NCBI GenBank assembly: GCA_004154925.1 | Contig: QJNS01000438.1 | Coordinates: 1-36,336, forward strand | DNA: 36,336 nt | DNA from: Monosporascus cannonballus | Taxonomy: Eukaryota > Ascomycota > Sordariomycetes > Xylariales | Direction of reading: 5' to 3' | In this document: one piece after another, positions 21,391 to 32,497 of the stretch | Numbering within the stretch: the first letter of the stretch is position 1 | Layout: every line of letters begins with the position of its first letter | The notes under the pieces: model-generated | What the model saw: only the letters and a program-made list of their open reading frames with translations | The model's database searches: none | Told to the model about the DNA's origin: nothing | Made by a program: the position numbers and the translations under genes

Positions 21391-23417
21391 ATGACTTCAA
21401 CTCTTCGGCGCCGAGTCCTCAATGGCGGCGCAGACGACACCCGATCCGATCCTTCAACCCCGACGACCCCGACAACCCCGACAACTCCGACCCTGGCGCC
21501 GACAGTACGCGATGACAGTCCCGCGAAGCCCCAAGAAAAGGTCAAGATCATCCACCACCGTCACCCGCCTACGACGCGGAAGCGGCGGAACACCTTCATT
21601 TTCTTGCTGGGGAGCTTGTTCGGCCTAATCGCCGCCGGATTCTTGGCGCAGAGCAATGATTTGATCGAGTTACCCGAGATCGGGGAGCTGAGCATGGACA
21701 GTCTCCTCGACGTGTTGCCTGCCGGCCTGGCGAAGGATATGAGGGACTTCGTGGTATGTAGTAGAATCCGGCGCGTTTGGTCTCAATAGAAGTGCGTGGA
21801 TGCTAAGTGTCCCTGGGGTTACAGATCGGAGAACGAGAAGCGGCTACTGCCTACAACTCCTTCGCCGTTGGTTCAAAAGCCCGCTCAGAAGGCCTCAGCG
21901 TTCACCACCCCATCATCATGATTCCCGGCGTCATATCCACCGGTCTAGAATCCTGGGGCACCGCTAATATTTCCCGCCCTTACTTTCGCAGGCGGCTATG
22001 GGGCAGTTGGTCCATGATGAGAGCTTTGGTTTTGGACAAGGAATCGTGGAAAAAGCACCTGATGCTAGACAAGGTGACGGGCCTCGACCCGCCGGATGTA
22101 AAATTGAGGGCCGCGCAAGGCTTCGATGCGACCGACTTCTTCATCACCGGATATTGGATCTGGAACAAGATCATTGAGAACTTCGCGTCTCTCGGCTACG
22201 ACCCTACCAATTCATTTACAGCCGCCTATGACTGGAGGCTTTCATACCAAAACCTTGAGGTGCGCGATCAGTATTTTTCTAGGTTGAAGGCCCACGTCGA
22301 AATGGCGCATCAGTTCTCGGACGAAAAGGTTGTCCTCGTGTCTCACAGCATGGGCAGCCAGGTTTTGTTCTACTTCCTCCACTGGGTTGCATCTGAGAAA
22401 GGCGGAAAAGGAGGCGATGACTGGGTGGAAAAATATGTCGAGGCCTGGATTAATATCAGCGGATGCATGCTTGGCGCGGTAAAGGACGTCGCGGCCATAC
22501 TCTCGGGCGAGATGCGGGATACGGCCCAACTGAACGCTTTCGCCGTCTCCGGGCTCGAAAGGTTCCTTAGCAAGGACGAAAGAGCAGAATTATTCCGGGC
22601 CATGCCGGGCATATCATCCATGCTACCGATCGGAGGGGATCTGGTCTGGGGCAACATGACATGGGCGCCCGACGATCAGCCAGGCCAGAGCCACACGTTC
22701 GGGTCGTTCCTAAACTTCCGCACCGGTCTAAACCAGACCACTCCGGATAGTAACCTCACCATGGACGGTGCCCTAGATTACCTTTTGCAGACCACCGACG
22801 ACTGGTACCGGGACCAGCTGGAGCGGAGCTACTCGCGCGGCGTGGCCCACACGACCGCCGAGGTCGAGGCTAACGAGCTGGACCCGCGGAAGTGGGTCAA
22901 CCCGCTCGAGACGCGGCTGCCGCTCGCGCCGAGCCTCAAGATCTACTGCTTCTACGGCGTGGGCAAACCGACGGAGCGCGCATACTACTACCGCAGCCCG
23001 GAGTTCCCGGGTCTCACGAACCTTAACATCACGATAGACACGGGCCACACTACGGTGCCCGGGGGTGCCGTCGACCACGGCGTGATCATGGGTGAGGGCG
23101 ACGGCACCGTCAACCTGCTGAGCTCAGGTTACATGTGCGCGCGTGGGTGGCGCATGCGCCGCTACAACCCGGCGGGCGCGCGCGTCGTCACCGTCGAGAT
23201 GCGCCACGAACCCGACCGCTTCAACCCCCGCGGCGGGCCCAACACCGCCGACCACGTCGACATCCTCGGTCGCCAGACACTCAACGAGCTCGTCCTCCGT
23301 GTCGCCGCCGGCCGCGGCGACCTCATCCAGGAGCACATCGTCAGCAATATCCGCGAGTACGCCGGTAGGATCAAGATCTATGAGGAAGACGAGGAGGCGA
23401 CAAGGGGGAGTGGGTAA
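21391..23417 (+). CDS. lro1: Phospholipid:diacylglycerol acyltransferase (PDAT, Lro1)
   Basis: LCAT-like enzyme of the ER/nuclear envelope. It moves a fatty acyl chain from a phospholipid to diacylglycerol, making triacylglycerol without acyl-CoA. Exons are 21391-21753 and 21825-23417, with a 71-nt intron and a GCTAAG branch, joining 'RDFV|IGEREAATAYN'. They total 1,956 nt (651 aa), against about 661 aa in yeast. The cytosolic N-terminus (1-67) has a TPT repeat and a basic stretch. One membrane anchor lies at about 68-86 (FIFLLGSLFGLIAAGFLA). The lumenal catalytic domain has 'HHPIIMIPGVISTGLESWG', the oxyanion region and lid. The triad is Ser296 in 'VLVSHSMGSQV', Asp547 in 'GEGDGTVNLLS' and His598 in 'TADHVDILG'. 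All are intact. Confidence 0.96.
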
Positions 23418-24214
23418 TAACTGATACATTTGGCGTGCGGAGCTTCCGAGGATCATGAGATTGATGGATTGGATGGGTGGCCGGTGGGCGGCTACACATA
23501 GAGATGACGGCGAACAAGGACGAAGATGTAGACGCGGCTGCGCCACTTGCTTTCACCGGCGTCAAGAGAGTTGCGCTTTGAAAGTTGCGGCTTTGTGCGT
23601 TGGGGCTCATGGCCCGGCGCACTGGTGCGCGTGTATATGCATTTTATGGCTGGGGGGTGTCCTTGGTGTTTTTGGCCGGCTATACCTATACCCCCATTTT
23701 TGAAGCGGACACATACAATACCAAGATAGATATTTAGAATAATAGGAAGAGAAGACGCTTGACGATATATTGGTCATAATAGTGAGTCGAAGGAGTTCTT
23801 ATTAGCTGCGCAGGGGGGTGCAGCTCCGTGCTTAGCACAGATTATTAGTTTAGGCCTCAATTAGAGACGATGTCCCCAGCAGATCCCATAAGAAGTATTC
23901 TTAATACTACCTTGGTTTCAAGAACATATAGCTTTGTAGGGGGATGATGATGCTCGTCAATCATCCCTCTCTTTTCCAGTCACGTTGTGTGGGATGGCTA
24001 AAAGCGGGTCAGGATGTTGGCCTCAATATTTAGTTCGCGGCCATTTGCTCTCTCTCCAGCCGCAACGCCAACTTTCACCAGTCAATAGAATTGCTCCATC
24101 ATTGGACGCCTAAACTGCATATTCAACAGACCGTTTGGCATTTATAGCTTCTTACTACTGCTACAAAATAGGCACGCCGTTTCATACTTATTTTCCAGGT
24201 CGACGACCGAGTCA
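23418..24214. other. Intergenic, lro1 / tan1
   Basis: A roughly 0.8-kb spacer between two rightward genes. It carries the lro1 3' flank and the tan1 promoter, with a pyrimidine-rich stretch near 24048-24060. No gene or RNA was recognised. Confidence 0.5.
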
Positions 24215-25350
24215 ATGGATTCATCCGGCAAGAGGAAAGAGCCCCCAGCCGGTGGCCCTTCAGCACCCAATATCAAGAAAGCCAAGGTACGCATACCTCG
24301 TCAGTCTCGTAACTCAATGTCCTCTAATTGCAGCCAGGGAGGAAATGCCGGCAAGTGGCGGACACCGCACCATAAGGCGAAGCTGGATGCTCTTAAGGGC
24401 AGAATCATCGAAGCGGGGGATGTGGGTGTGTGGGTAACGTGCATGAGAGGCAAGGAGCGACAGGCAATCTCGGAATTTGTCGATATCTGCAATGAGGTTC
24501 GCTCCGTCGGCTTCTAAATGGCTTCTCTTCCATTTATTAAGTTTATACACAGTACGGGGAGAAGCTCTACGGCATCAAGCCACCGGCTGACGACCCGGCA
24601 TCGGATAGCGAGGATGGTGATATCGAGTCGTCAATCAGAAAGGAAATTGACGGCATGAAGTCGTCCGATAAGCCGAGGGATCTTACGTTTGAATCCGTGC
24701 GGGTCAACGTTGACTGCGTATTCTTCGTGCGGACCAAGCAGCCGGTCGACCCGACAGAGCTCGTGGGAGCGATCTGCAAGGACGCAAAGAACTGTACCGA
24801 CAGAAAGCAGAGGCGATCGAGATTTGTAAATAGGCTCACTCCTGTTTCCAGTATCGGTAAGGCCACAGCAAGCGGAGTGGAAGAGATTGCGAAGACGGTG
24901 CTGGCCAAGCACTTCCAACTTGCAGGGGACGGGAAGAACGAAGCCTCCAAGCAAGAGGAGTCTGGAGCTCACTCGGTAAGTGTCCCTGATATCAGCCTAT
25001 TATTTTGTGTAGACAATGTAACGATATCGCAGTATGCCATTCGCCCCCATTTCAGAGCACACAGCACGCTCAAGCGAGATGATGTGATCAACAAGGTCGC
25101 ATCACTCATCGCGCCGTGCCACAAGGTGAATCTAACGACGCCGGACAAAGTCATTCTTATCGATATCTTTCAGGTACAGCGCTCAGCTACGTTGCATGAC
25201 TGAAACGTTGACTGATGTCAAAAACAGACCTTTTGTGGCATGAGCGTCGTCGGTAGCGACTGGGATGCAATGAAGCGTTTCAACATTTACGAGTTGTACG
25301 AGTCAGCGTCGAAATCGACAGGCGATGCTTCGGCCGGGCCGAAAGAATGA
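24215..25350 (+). CDS. tan1: tRNA acetylation cofactor Tan1 (THUMP domain, THUMPD1-like)
   Basis: RNA-binding adaptor that presents tRNA-Ser and tRNA-Leu to the Kre33/NAT10 acetyltransferase for N4-acetylcytidine at position 12. Exons are 24215-24286, 24338-24496, 24553-24975, 25033-25173 and 25228-25350, totalling 918 nt (305 aa), against 289 aa in yeast. Intron 1 is 51 nt and has no in-frame stop, so it reads through. The first possible acceptor (24331-24333) breaks the frame; the next (24336-24337) gives 'KKAK|GGNAGKWRTPHHK', as in relatives. Landmarks: 'GDVGVWVTCMRGKERQA', 'YGEKLYGIK', the long central region with 'RRSRFVNRLTPVSSIGKA', and the THUMP domain through 'YAIRPHFRAHSTLKRDDVIN', 'VNLTTPDKVILIDIF' and 'TFCGMSVVG'. 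All eight splice sites are GT/AG. Confidence 0.94.
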
Positions 25351-25889
25351 CCCTAACTTCAACAGAGCCCGAAAACGGATAGGGTCGGGCATTGCACCGC
25401 CGGGAATAGGCACCCTGTTCGCGACATGCAGCATCGCTACCAGACAGATCGTCGCACGAGAGGCCTGATCTAATTGAACGTCTCGAGGCCCCTCGCAAGA
25501 GAGCAGCACGGACGACAAAATAAATGGATGTACCTCCGAATCGGTAGGCCGACGATGCCGGGCCACATACCGGTACGCACGAGCACCGGTCCGTCGCTAC
25601 CTGTTGTGACTAATTCTTGCTTATGTGGTGGTGGGACGGCAGCGGAGATTTTCAATCTGCTACGAACATCTCGTGTCTTTCGATTTGATCTGACGAGACG
25701 TCAGTTGACCGCGCATCGTAAACTCATTCAATGCTGCATGGCGCCTCTGATAGGTTGCTAGGCGGCGGCGGCCTCGAGTCTCGGCTTGTCCTCGTGACGT
25801 CCGCGCCGCAGGAGGACTCACGTATCAGGAAAGCAAGGCCCGGAAGTAGCGTCGTAACTACGCTAAGCCCCATTGCGATAAATTTACCG

Positions 25890-25892
<3 letters not shown>

Positions 25893-25958
<66 letters not shown>
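25893..25958. repeat. Poly-G homopolymer (66 G)
   Basis: Sixty-six consecutive G run directly into the N gap. A biological run of this length is unlikely. It resembles dark-cycle G calls of two-colour sequencers or an unresolved homopolymer. Confidence 0.95.
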
Positions 25959-25968
25959 NNNNNNNNNN
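25959..25968. other. Assembly gap (10 N)
   Basis: Ten Ns, a placeholder length. The flanks at 25870-25892 and 25972-25998 are recognisably the same sequence with small differences, which suggests an unmerged overlap. Confidence 0.98.
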
Positions 25969-28750
25969 AACCCCCCTTGCGCATAAATTAACCCACGCCC
26001 CCCCCCCCCGCCCCTTTAAGTTGATGGATGCGCTTCGCGGTTCTACGTGGTATGATCAACAAGATAATTTGCTTTCTTCGCGAAAGGCAGCAGTCGAGCC
26101 ATGCGAAACCCGGAAAATCCGAGTGCCCTACGTACTTGCCAATTCTCGATAGTGGATCTTATGCATAATGTAAGGTATTCCGCCAACGGCTAGGGACATC
26201 ATGCTCTGTACACACACCTAGGGAGTTGTGTAATTCAGGCGATATTCCCCACCTCGATACATGTGGTAAACAGCACAACGTTGTCAAAGCCGGAAACCCT
26301 ATCCTTTCTTTTCGCCCTCCTACGCTCAACCGGGCCCTGCTATCTCCGTACCTACCTATGCAGGGGACAGCTTTCGCGGAACCATACGTATCTCTACTGA
26401 GTCAACAAGCCTTCGGCAGGCGCATCGAATGCTGAACCGGCACGTGTCAGTTTGCCCGCCAGCCCTATGTACATCGAATCTGATACCCCCACGAGGCTTT
26501 CGGCATGGAGGCTCGTGGCGAGTGAGGTCTACACCCGTGAATGATATTCAATATTGTTGCTAGGTATGCATCAGGGACTACTGACAACAGCACTTATCGT
26601 AGCTTTATATGGCGGAACCATAAATACCATCACCCAGGCCAGGCATGCGATGTAAGCAGTGATCATCGCTCGTTATAACGGCACATACCGCATGTGCTCT
26701 GAACTACGTAAAGGGCGGGATTCCGCTTCGAGAGTAGTCGGGATGTTTGGTGGGCAATCCCTTTGGATACTCGCCGAGGACCTGGCTCTTCCCCACAGGT
26801 ACTTAGCCAAGGCTTAGCCTCTCCCTTGTAGTTGCCATATTCGGGTTTAGGATCCTACCAAAGTAGCGGACTCGCTTACCATCAGCCAATCATAAATTTT
26901 CCGACTCGCTTCCTCTTGCAGCTATATCTCACTTAATTCCGACCTTTCTATGATCTTTCTTCAGTCTCTTGACAATGATCGCCGACGACCAACCAGCGAA
27001 ATGCATAGGCTTACCCCGTCGCTCTAGGGAGGGGCAGTTTACGCAATCTCACAACACCAAGTCCTCTCCGGCCATGCTTCTACACGAAATTCACTTAGCA
27101 CTGTAGTAACGCCTCGCCATCCCAAGCTGCCAAGCCCTGGGTGCATCCTGCGTCCTTCTCTGGCCGCTCCCCTTTTAACTCTCTATCGCCCGGCCCGGCT
27201 GCTTGTCATCCGGTTGACCTCACCGCCGCTTGAAGATGCGCGCAGCATATTACCTCGCCGCGCGTAATGCAAGTTCGCTTGCTCGTGACCAATAGACGGT
27301 GGGCTATCTCCGAAGAGTGGCCCCCCTATTCCAAACTGTGGTAATGAATGTCACCTCGAAAAGTTTAGAACCTCCGAGCACTCGAAACAGTAGCCGTATC
27401 GCAGACAGCACGAATCCTTTCGATATCAACCCCAGTCCCATTCTCTTGGAGGACCCAACCGCAGTCTTGGAACAGATGACTATCGCAGTAGTCGCTACCA
27501 GAAGCGGGTACTGCCGTCGTCCCTTTCAGCCGCCCACTTCATAATTAGGCACTCAACCCTCAATGGCTATCCGCCACCATCTTTGTCTACCTAGGATGTA
27601 AGTTGACAGAGGCCCACGTATGGGCTTCGGAATAGGCGAAAGGCGCTAGTGCAATGTAGGTAATCTTCTAGGACGATTCCTATAGCGTCTCGACATCCGC
27701 ACATATACTTTTCGCGTGCGGGTAGAACCAGCGCCTGGGGAGGCACTTTGACTCTCATATCCTCGCCAAAGACGTCTCTAAAGTGCGATGGCCCCTGGTA
27801 TGCATTATCAACGCCCTCGCCCGGTCGGGCCCATATGGTTCTGTTCACTGTGACCTAACTTAACTACGTCCTTAATAAGCGAACATGGGTTGTCGTCCTT
27901 CCAGGCTCGCCTCTTTATTCTGGAGCCGCCTCGCTGGCTGCCACTATTTGTGTCTTTCCTCGTTAGGCGAGGGCATCCATTCGCCAAAGGGTCATTCGCT
28001 GTGGACGGTTCTCTTCTTGACAAAGCCTTCTATCATCATCCTAGACATGTTGTATTGTGTAATTTCCTCTTTTCCTTCAGCTATTCGGCCGCTCTGCGTC
28101 TCTTCCAGTTGCCCCGTCGGCCGGGCTACTACCATATTAAAGACCTCCCCGGGCTTCCATCCCCTCCGTTACCTCACAGGTAGTCGTTGTATTTGCCCAT
28201 TTCCCCTTTGAGAGAATTCTCCGGATTTTGATATTACGTTATCCCCTACCTATAAGTTGTATTCGGACCTATTTTCAACTACCTGACGCTTGACACCAGT
28301 CCCAGCGTCGCAAGCCAAGACTATCTTCCCGCCTGCAGTCGGCGACAACCGTCGGGCGCAGCGCCTTGTCTCGGCTTGACGTCTAAGTGGAAGTCTCCCT
28401 AAATCCAGGGTCGATCAGCAGCAAGTATCCGCGTTGGCTATCCAAATCCAGAAATCCTCGTCCGGTGTCGCCTTCCCTATCCGCCGAGAGCCAGCCAGAT
28501 GCCAGAAACAAAGGTCTGCGGCCCAATGCCAGGGCCAGAGGCTGTGGCTTCCTTCAAGCCTTCCGTCTCGTCGCCCTTGACGCGTTGGCCCTGCCCCGTC
28601 CGGACGATACGTACTTCTTCTGAGGTTGTCGACTCCAGCAACCGCCCGTTAAAAGGCCTAGCTGTTCTGCAACGTCCCACAAGACATCCGGCTTCACGTC
28701 ACCAAACAGTTATCGTCGCACCAATCCAGCATTTGGTACCCGCCACACCC

Positions 28751-30340
28751 ATGAATTCACACCGATTTACTGAGATTATTAAAGCAGTGATAAATAACGC
28801 TGTCCCCGATGTGAAAGTCATATCCGTCCAGCCGATTCCCTCCAACCGGTTGCAGAGGGTCTACAGCGTAACGGTCACCGACGGCAGGTCGCTGATGTTG
28901 ACTTTGTCGCCACCGCGGACGCTGAGGCTACTCAGATCCGAGTTGTACGTGGTACCAACTAACTTCATAGTAACCAAATTCCTCTTTAACGAAAAGACCA
29001 TCGGCGACGCTAGGGTCTCCCGCGCCGAGTCAACCGACGCCGTTCGGGCCGCAAGTCAACCAGAAAAGGGAAAGCAGCCCGCAAGGACCGGGACGCTTGC
29101 TGTACCACAGACCTTTGTGCTACCACGTATCCCTCGTATCATTTCTTATTCGCCATGGGTGGCGGAGCTAGGCTCTTCGTTCAACCTGTTCGAGCCTACG
29201 GAAGGAATCCCTCTGGCCTATTTTCCGGAACCTCCAACAACCGCAGCTGAGCGCCGGTCGATAGACTTCCAAGTAGGGCGTCTAATTCGGGGTCTCGCGG
29301 AAGTCACATCCGCCAATGAGACGTTTGGGCCAGCTATTGCAGTGATGGCACCAATCACAGCGTCCCTCCAGCCTCCCGCATTGAGGGCCGCTCCTGGGAG
29401 CAGAAGCTGGGCAAATGCGTTCCACTCGCTGTTAGAAGCCATACTCAGAGATGGAGAAGACATGGCGGTCACTATTAGTTATAATGCCATCAGGAGTTAT
29501 TTCGACAGATTTTCTCATATATTGGACGCGGTTACGGTTCCTCGCCTGGTAGTCCCCGATGCAAGTGATGATACCAACCTTTTAGTATCACGGGCCCCGG
29601 AACATACCAAAGAAAACCCGTATATCCGCTCCGAGCACGTACGCAGCAGCGAAGAATCAACAACAACTCCGCCTTCAACAGGGGATCATGATCTGGAAGA
29701 GAACGAAGAGCAACCGACCGCCTCAGATAAGCAAACAACACCCGAAAGAGCAGCATCTTCCCGGAAGCCTTCCGGTATCGTCGTCACGGGGATCTGGGAC
29801 TGGGGCAGCGCAGTTTACGGTGACCCTCTCTTCGCTACCGCCTTCAATCAGGAGGCTTCTTCCGAATTTCTACGCGGCTTCCGCCTATCACCGCGAGCAG
29901 ATACGTCTCCCCCGCCTTGCAAGGCATCAAAACGCAGCAGAGACGAGGACAATCGTCAAGAAGAAGATAGCGACGAGTTCGACGGGGACGACATAATCGA
30001 AGATAGGGATAACGCGTCCATCCGCCTGCTGCTGTACGAATGCTACCACGCCACCGTGGGCGTCGTGACGCAGTTCTACCGGCCTGGTCCCGACAGCAAC
30101 ACGAAGGAGCTGGCAGCGAGGCGGCGGCTGGCGGCCGCCTTGGTCGCGCTCAACGAGGTGGGCGAGACGGCGGTGGGGAAGCGGCCCACGCGCATCAGCG
30201 GGGAGACGTGGCCACCGTGGCCCCCGATGAAGAGGCGCAAGGGAGACGACGGGCCCTCGGCGGCTGTGCCGAGCCAGGAGGCTTCGGGAGACGATTGGTC
30301 CACTGCAGCTGTGAAGGGCGAAGACGAGGACCATTTATAG
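28751..30340 (+). CDS. APH-like (aminoglycoside phosphotransferase fold) protein, catalytic motif degenerate
   Basis: Single-exon, 529-aa protein resembling the large fungal family of APH/choline-kinase-like proteins, whose substrates are mostly unknown. The N-lobe-like region is 'VYSVTVTDGRSLMLTLSPP' (residues 38-55). A helical 'FQVGRLIRGLAEVT' lies near 173-186. The catalytic-loop position reads 'VPRLVVPDASDDTNLLVS' (263-280), where active relatives carry HGDxxxxN. The metal-binding Asp is apparently kept in 'TGIWDWGSAVYGDPLFATAF' (346-365). The C-terminal helix is 'LLLYECYHATVGVVTQFYRP' (426-445). An acidic, Ser/Thr/Pro-rich insert (about 281-340) and an acidic/basic tail with PMKRRK (491-496) are unusual. 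The open frame reaches back to 28499, but 28751 is the first Met followed by family-like sequence. It may be a pseudokinase or scaffold. Confidence 0.75.
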   Translation: MNSHRFTEIIKAVINNAVPDVKVISVQPIPSNRLQRVYSVTVTDGRSLMLTLSPPRTLRLLRSELYVVPTNFIVTKFLFNEKTIGDARVSRAESTDAVRAASQPEKGKQPARTGTLAVPQTFVLPRIPRIISYSPWVAELGSSFNLFEPTEGIPLAYFPEPPTTAAERRSIDFQVGRLIRGLAEVTSANETFGPAIAVMAPITASLQPPALRAAPGSRSWANAFHSLLEAILRDGEDMAVTISYNAIRSYFDRFSHILDAVTVPRLVVPDASDDTNLLVSRAPEHTKENPYIRSEHVRSSEESTTTPPSTGDHDLEENEEQPTASDKQTTPERAASSRKPSGIVVTGIWDWGSAVYGDPLFATAFNQEASSEFLRGFRLSPRADTSPPPCKASKRSRDEDNRQEEDSDEFDGDDIIEDRDNASIRLLLYECYHATVGVVTQFYRPGPDSNTKELAARRRLAAALVALNEVGETAVGKRPTRISGETWPPWPPMKRRKGDDGPSAAVPSQEASGDDWSTAAVKGEDEDHL

Positions 30341-30606
30341 ATAGAAAACTCGTTCTTTCTCGGTTAAGCAGATCGAAGCCGGGCCAACCTACGCCGGGCG
30401 GCATTCCTGACTGTGTGGCACGGATATACACACGTATGGGGGGCGGGTGCTTTACAGGGTAGCTACATTTTCTCCTCGATCGTCACTCCTGGTGACCGGG
30501 GTCGATAGGACCGATACCAAGAATATCCTATCCATGGCGACTGGGCCTAGTACTAGTATAACTATGTGCCGCATACGATGGGTTGATAGAGACAGGCAAA
30601 TATATA

Positions 30607-30649
30607 AGTCAAACACCCGGTCAACGCACCACCCCCTCAACGCCCCACC
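30607..30649 (+). repeat. Left terminal inverted repeat (43 bp)
   Basis: Begins AGTCAAACACCCGGTCAACG directly after a TA and matches the reverse complement of 32498-32540 at all 43 positions. Homology stops after the final ACC. It holds seven intact CpA dinucleotides. Confidence 0.95.
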
Positions 30650-30867
30650 CCCAATTTGAGGCTATCGCCAAGCTATCTATATACTTTAAAAATCAATAAC
30701 TCAACAACCAATTAAGTAACCCATATCGGGTTTTAACAAAATCGCATTACTATATAATCAGGATCATCAGTATAATATTCGCTTTTTTTATCTCCTTCGT
30801 TTTAGGCTTCGTTTTGCAAAATGACAGTGGAAGGTCCTTACGCGTTACCTTTCAGCCCGGCTTTTAC

Positions 30868-32375
30868 TTACCTAACGTTCTTTAACCGTATAAATTTTTC
30901 ATTAGGATTAGCTTTTACCTTCTTTAACTTTTTTAAGCGTGCCTTTTCAAGGGCTGAAGTTAATTGGCTGTTATAAGTTTCGAAAGCGGTTAATTCGCTA
31001 TTAAATACGTTAAGTACTTTGCCAACCTTGCGAAAAAGGAACCGAGCGGTAGTTTTTCCGAAAGCTAAGTCAACCTTAATTAAGGTTTTCTTAAAAATCC
31101 TTATATCTTTTAAAGATTTAGGTATATTAAAACCTATTGAAATAAATGGCAAAAGAAAATGGGCCGTTATAGAATAATAAGCGACTCGGCAACCGGTCGA
31201 TTTCCCGTACCTTTGTTCTTTTTTACATATTTATTCTTCAAAGCCCTATCCCGATTAACAGGCCATATTCCTGTCGCCTTAAAGCCACTTATTATATATC
31301 GTAAGACTTTCATAACTTCCTCCCAGGCCTTGGCGAACGCCCATAAGAAATCCGTTTTGTCTGTTACCTCCGAAGCCTTCCTGTAATAACGCTCCCGGAA
31401 CTAATAACGGAACCTACGCTTCAGAACGGAAAAAATACTTACATTAAGCGGTTATTATGCGTACGATAAATATGAAAGCAAAAAAACGATATAGATTTTG
31501 TTAATTAAACAAATTTACATAAACTTTTTAATAGTATAGCTGTTATGGCCGTCGATAATAAGGAGCCTTTATTCCTGCGGGTTAGCAAATTTAATATAGA
31601 GAATAAATACCTTTTGCAATTATTTTAATTTAATATCGGTATTAATCCAGCTATTTAAAGATGTTATAAAGTATTAATTTTTATATAGTTAATTTTCCGT
31701 ATCGGGAAATTATTATTATTATACGTTAACGCCGTTAAATATAATTAACGGAAGGAAAGTACGTTTATTTACGTTAATATAGGTTATAACGGATATCCAG
31801 GCGCATTTAAAGGTATCCTTTAAAAAGATAAATTTTTTAAAGGTTTTACTAAACATAAGAAAATTTTTTCCCATACCTTTTATTATTCCGAACTTATCCG
31901 CGTTATATTTATTCCGGAAATATATCTTCCGTATTTCCGATAAGGTTAGGCGGTCGAATAATACGGTATATACGGCTTCGGTAGCCCCGTTTAAGCGCCG
32001 ATAATTAATGGCCCGACCCTTAAAAATCTTAATTTCATAATAACGTTAAAAAAATCGCGTTACCCATTTTTTTCCTAGCTGTTCGCGGTTGCCGGAGTTA
32101 ATAAAAAGGCGTTACGCGTACGCACGAAATCGGGAATGGGAAGAAGCGTATCCAAACTGGCCCTGAATCACGACCTATTTAGCTAAATAATCTTCTAGGA
32201 CCTTGGGTACCTTCTGACGGTCCTCGTCACGCTTTTCCCGGGTCCGTATGCCGTCGATTCTGCAACGAAAATAAATGCGTTCGACCTGGTGTAACTTAGA
32301 GGCCGCTCGGATGGACCTCCTATTTGCGACCTCGTTAATCGCCTTCGCAGCACGTAATTAAGCAGCAAGTCCCAT
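30868..32375 (-). pseudogene. Decayed pogo/Fot1-type transposase
   Basis: Minus-strand relic of a DDE transposase, readable in one frame for long stretches despite many TAA/TAG stops. The N-terminal helix-turn-helix region reads 'AINEVANRRSIRAASKLHQV'. Then 'FGYASSHSRFRAYA', 'RRLNGATEA', 'FDRLTLSEIRKI' and 'YNADKFGIIKGMG' follow, the last holding the first catalytic Asp. 'LLIIDGHNSY' holds the second catalytic Asp. 'PLNVSIFSVLKRRFRY' has Asn where relatives have Asp. 'ISGFKATGIWPVN' lies near the end, and the C-terminal 'ARFLFRKVGKVLN' and 'KVKANPNEKFI' are typical family endings (30868-31152). Trp and Gln positions have become stops, and the E of NADEFGI has become K, all consistent with C:G to T:A change. 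It is not functional. Confidence 0.9.
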
Positions 32376-32497
32376 ATCGTTAAAATCGCCTGATTCTGGA
32401 GATTAAGAAGGTATCATTCTTTTTCCAATGAGACGTTATTTGATGAAGATATATATAGTTGAAGTTAGGGTCAGTGCGTTGGGTGTCTTGAAAATTC

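Larger units (their letters stand above)
25351..28750. other. Gene-poor intergenic region with assembly gap
   Basis: 3.4 kb without a supported gene. It contains a 66-G run, ten Ns and a near-duplicate of the sequence left of the gap. From 26.0 to 28.4 kb only short ORFs without recognisable domains occur. In-frame sequence upstream of the phosphotransferase-like start extends back to 28499 but looks non-conserved. Confidence 0.5.

Noticed and set aside
121..25350. A possible functional gene cluster
   Set aside because: The eight genes belong to unrelated housekeeping pathways, so co-localisation is ordinary genome order.
25724..25991. Polyproline / polyglycine ORFs across the gap
   Set aside because: They exist only because of the 66-G run and Ns, so they are an artefact.
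28499..28750. In-frame N-terminal extension of the phosphotransferase-like protein
   Set aside because: The 84 extra codons look like leader sequence (Pro/Arg-rich) without family similarity. The Met at 28751 begins the conserved-looking part.
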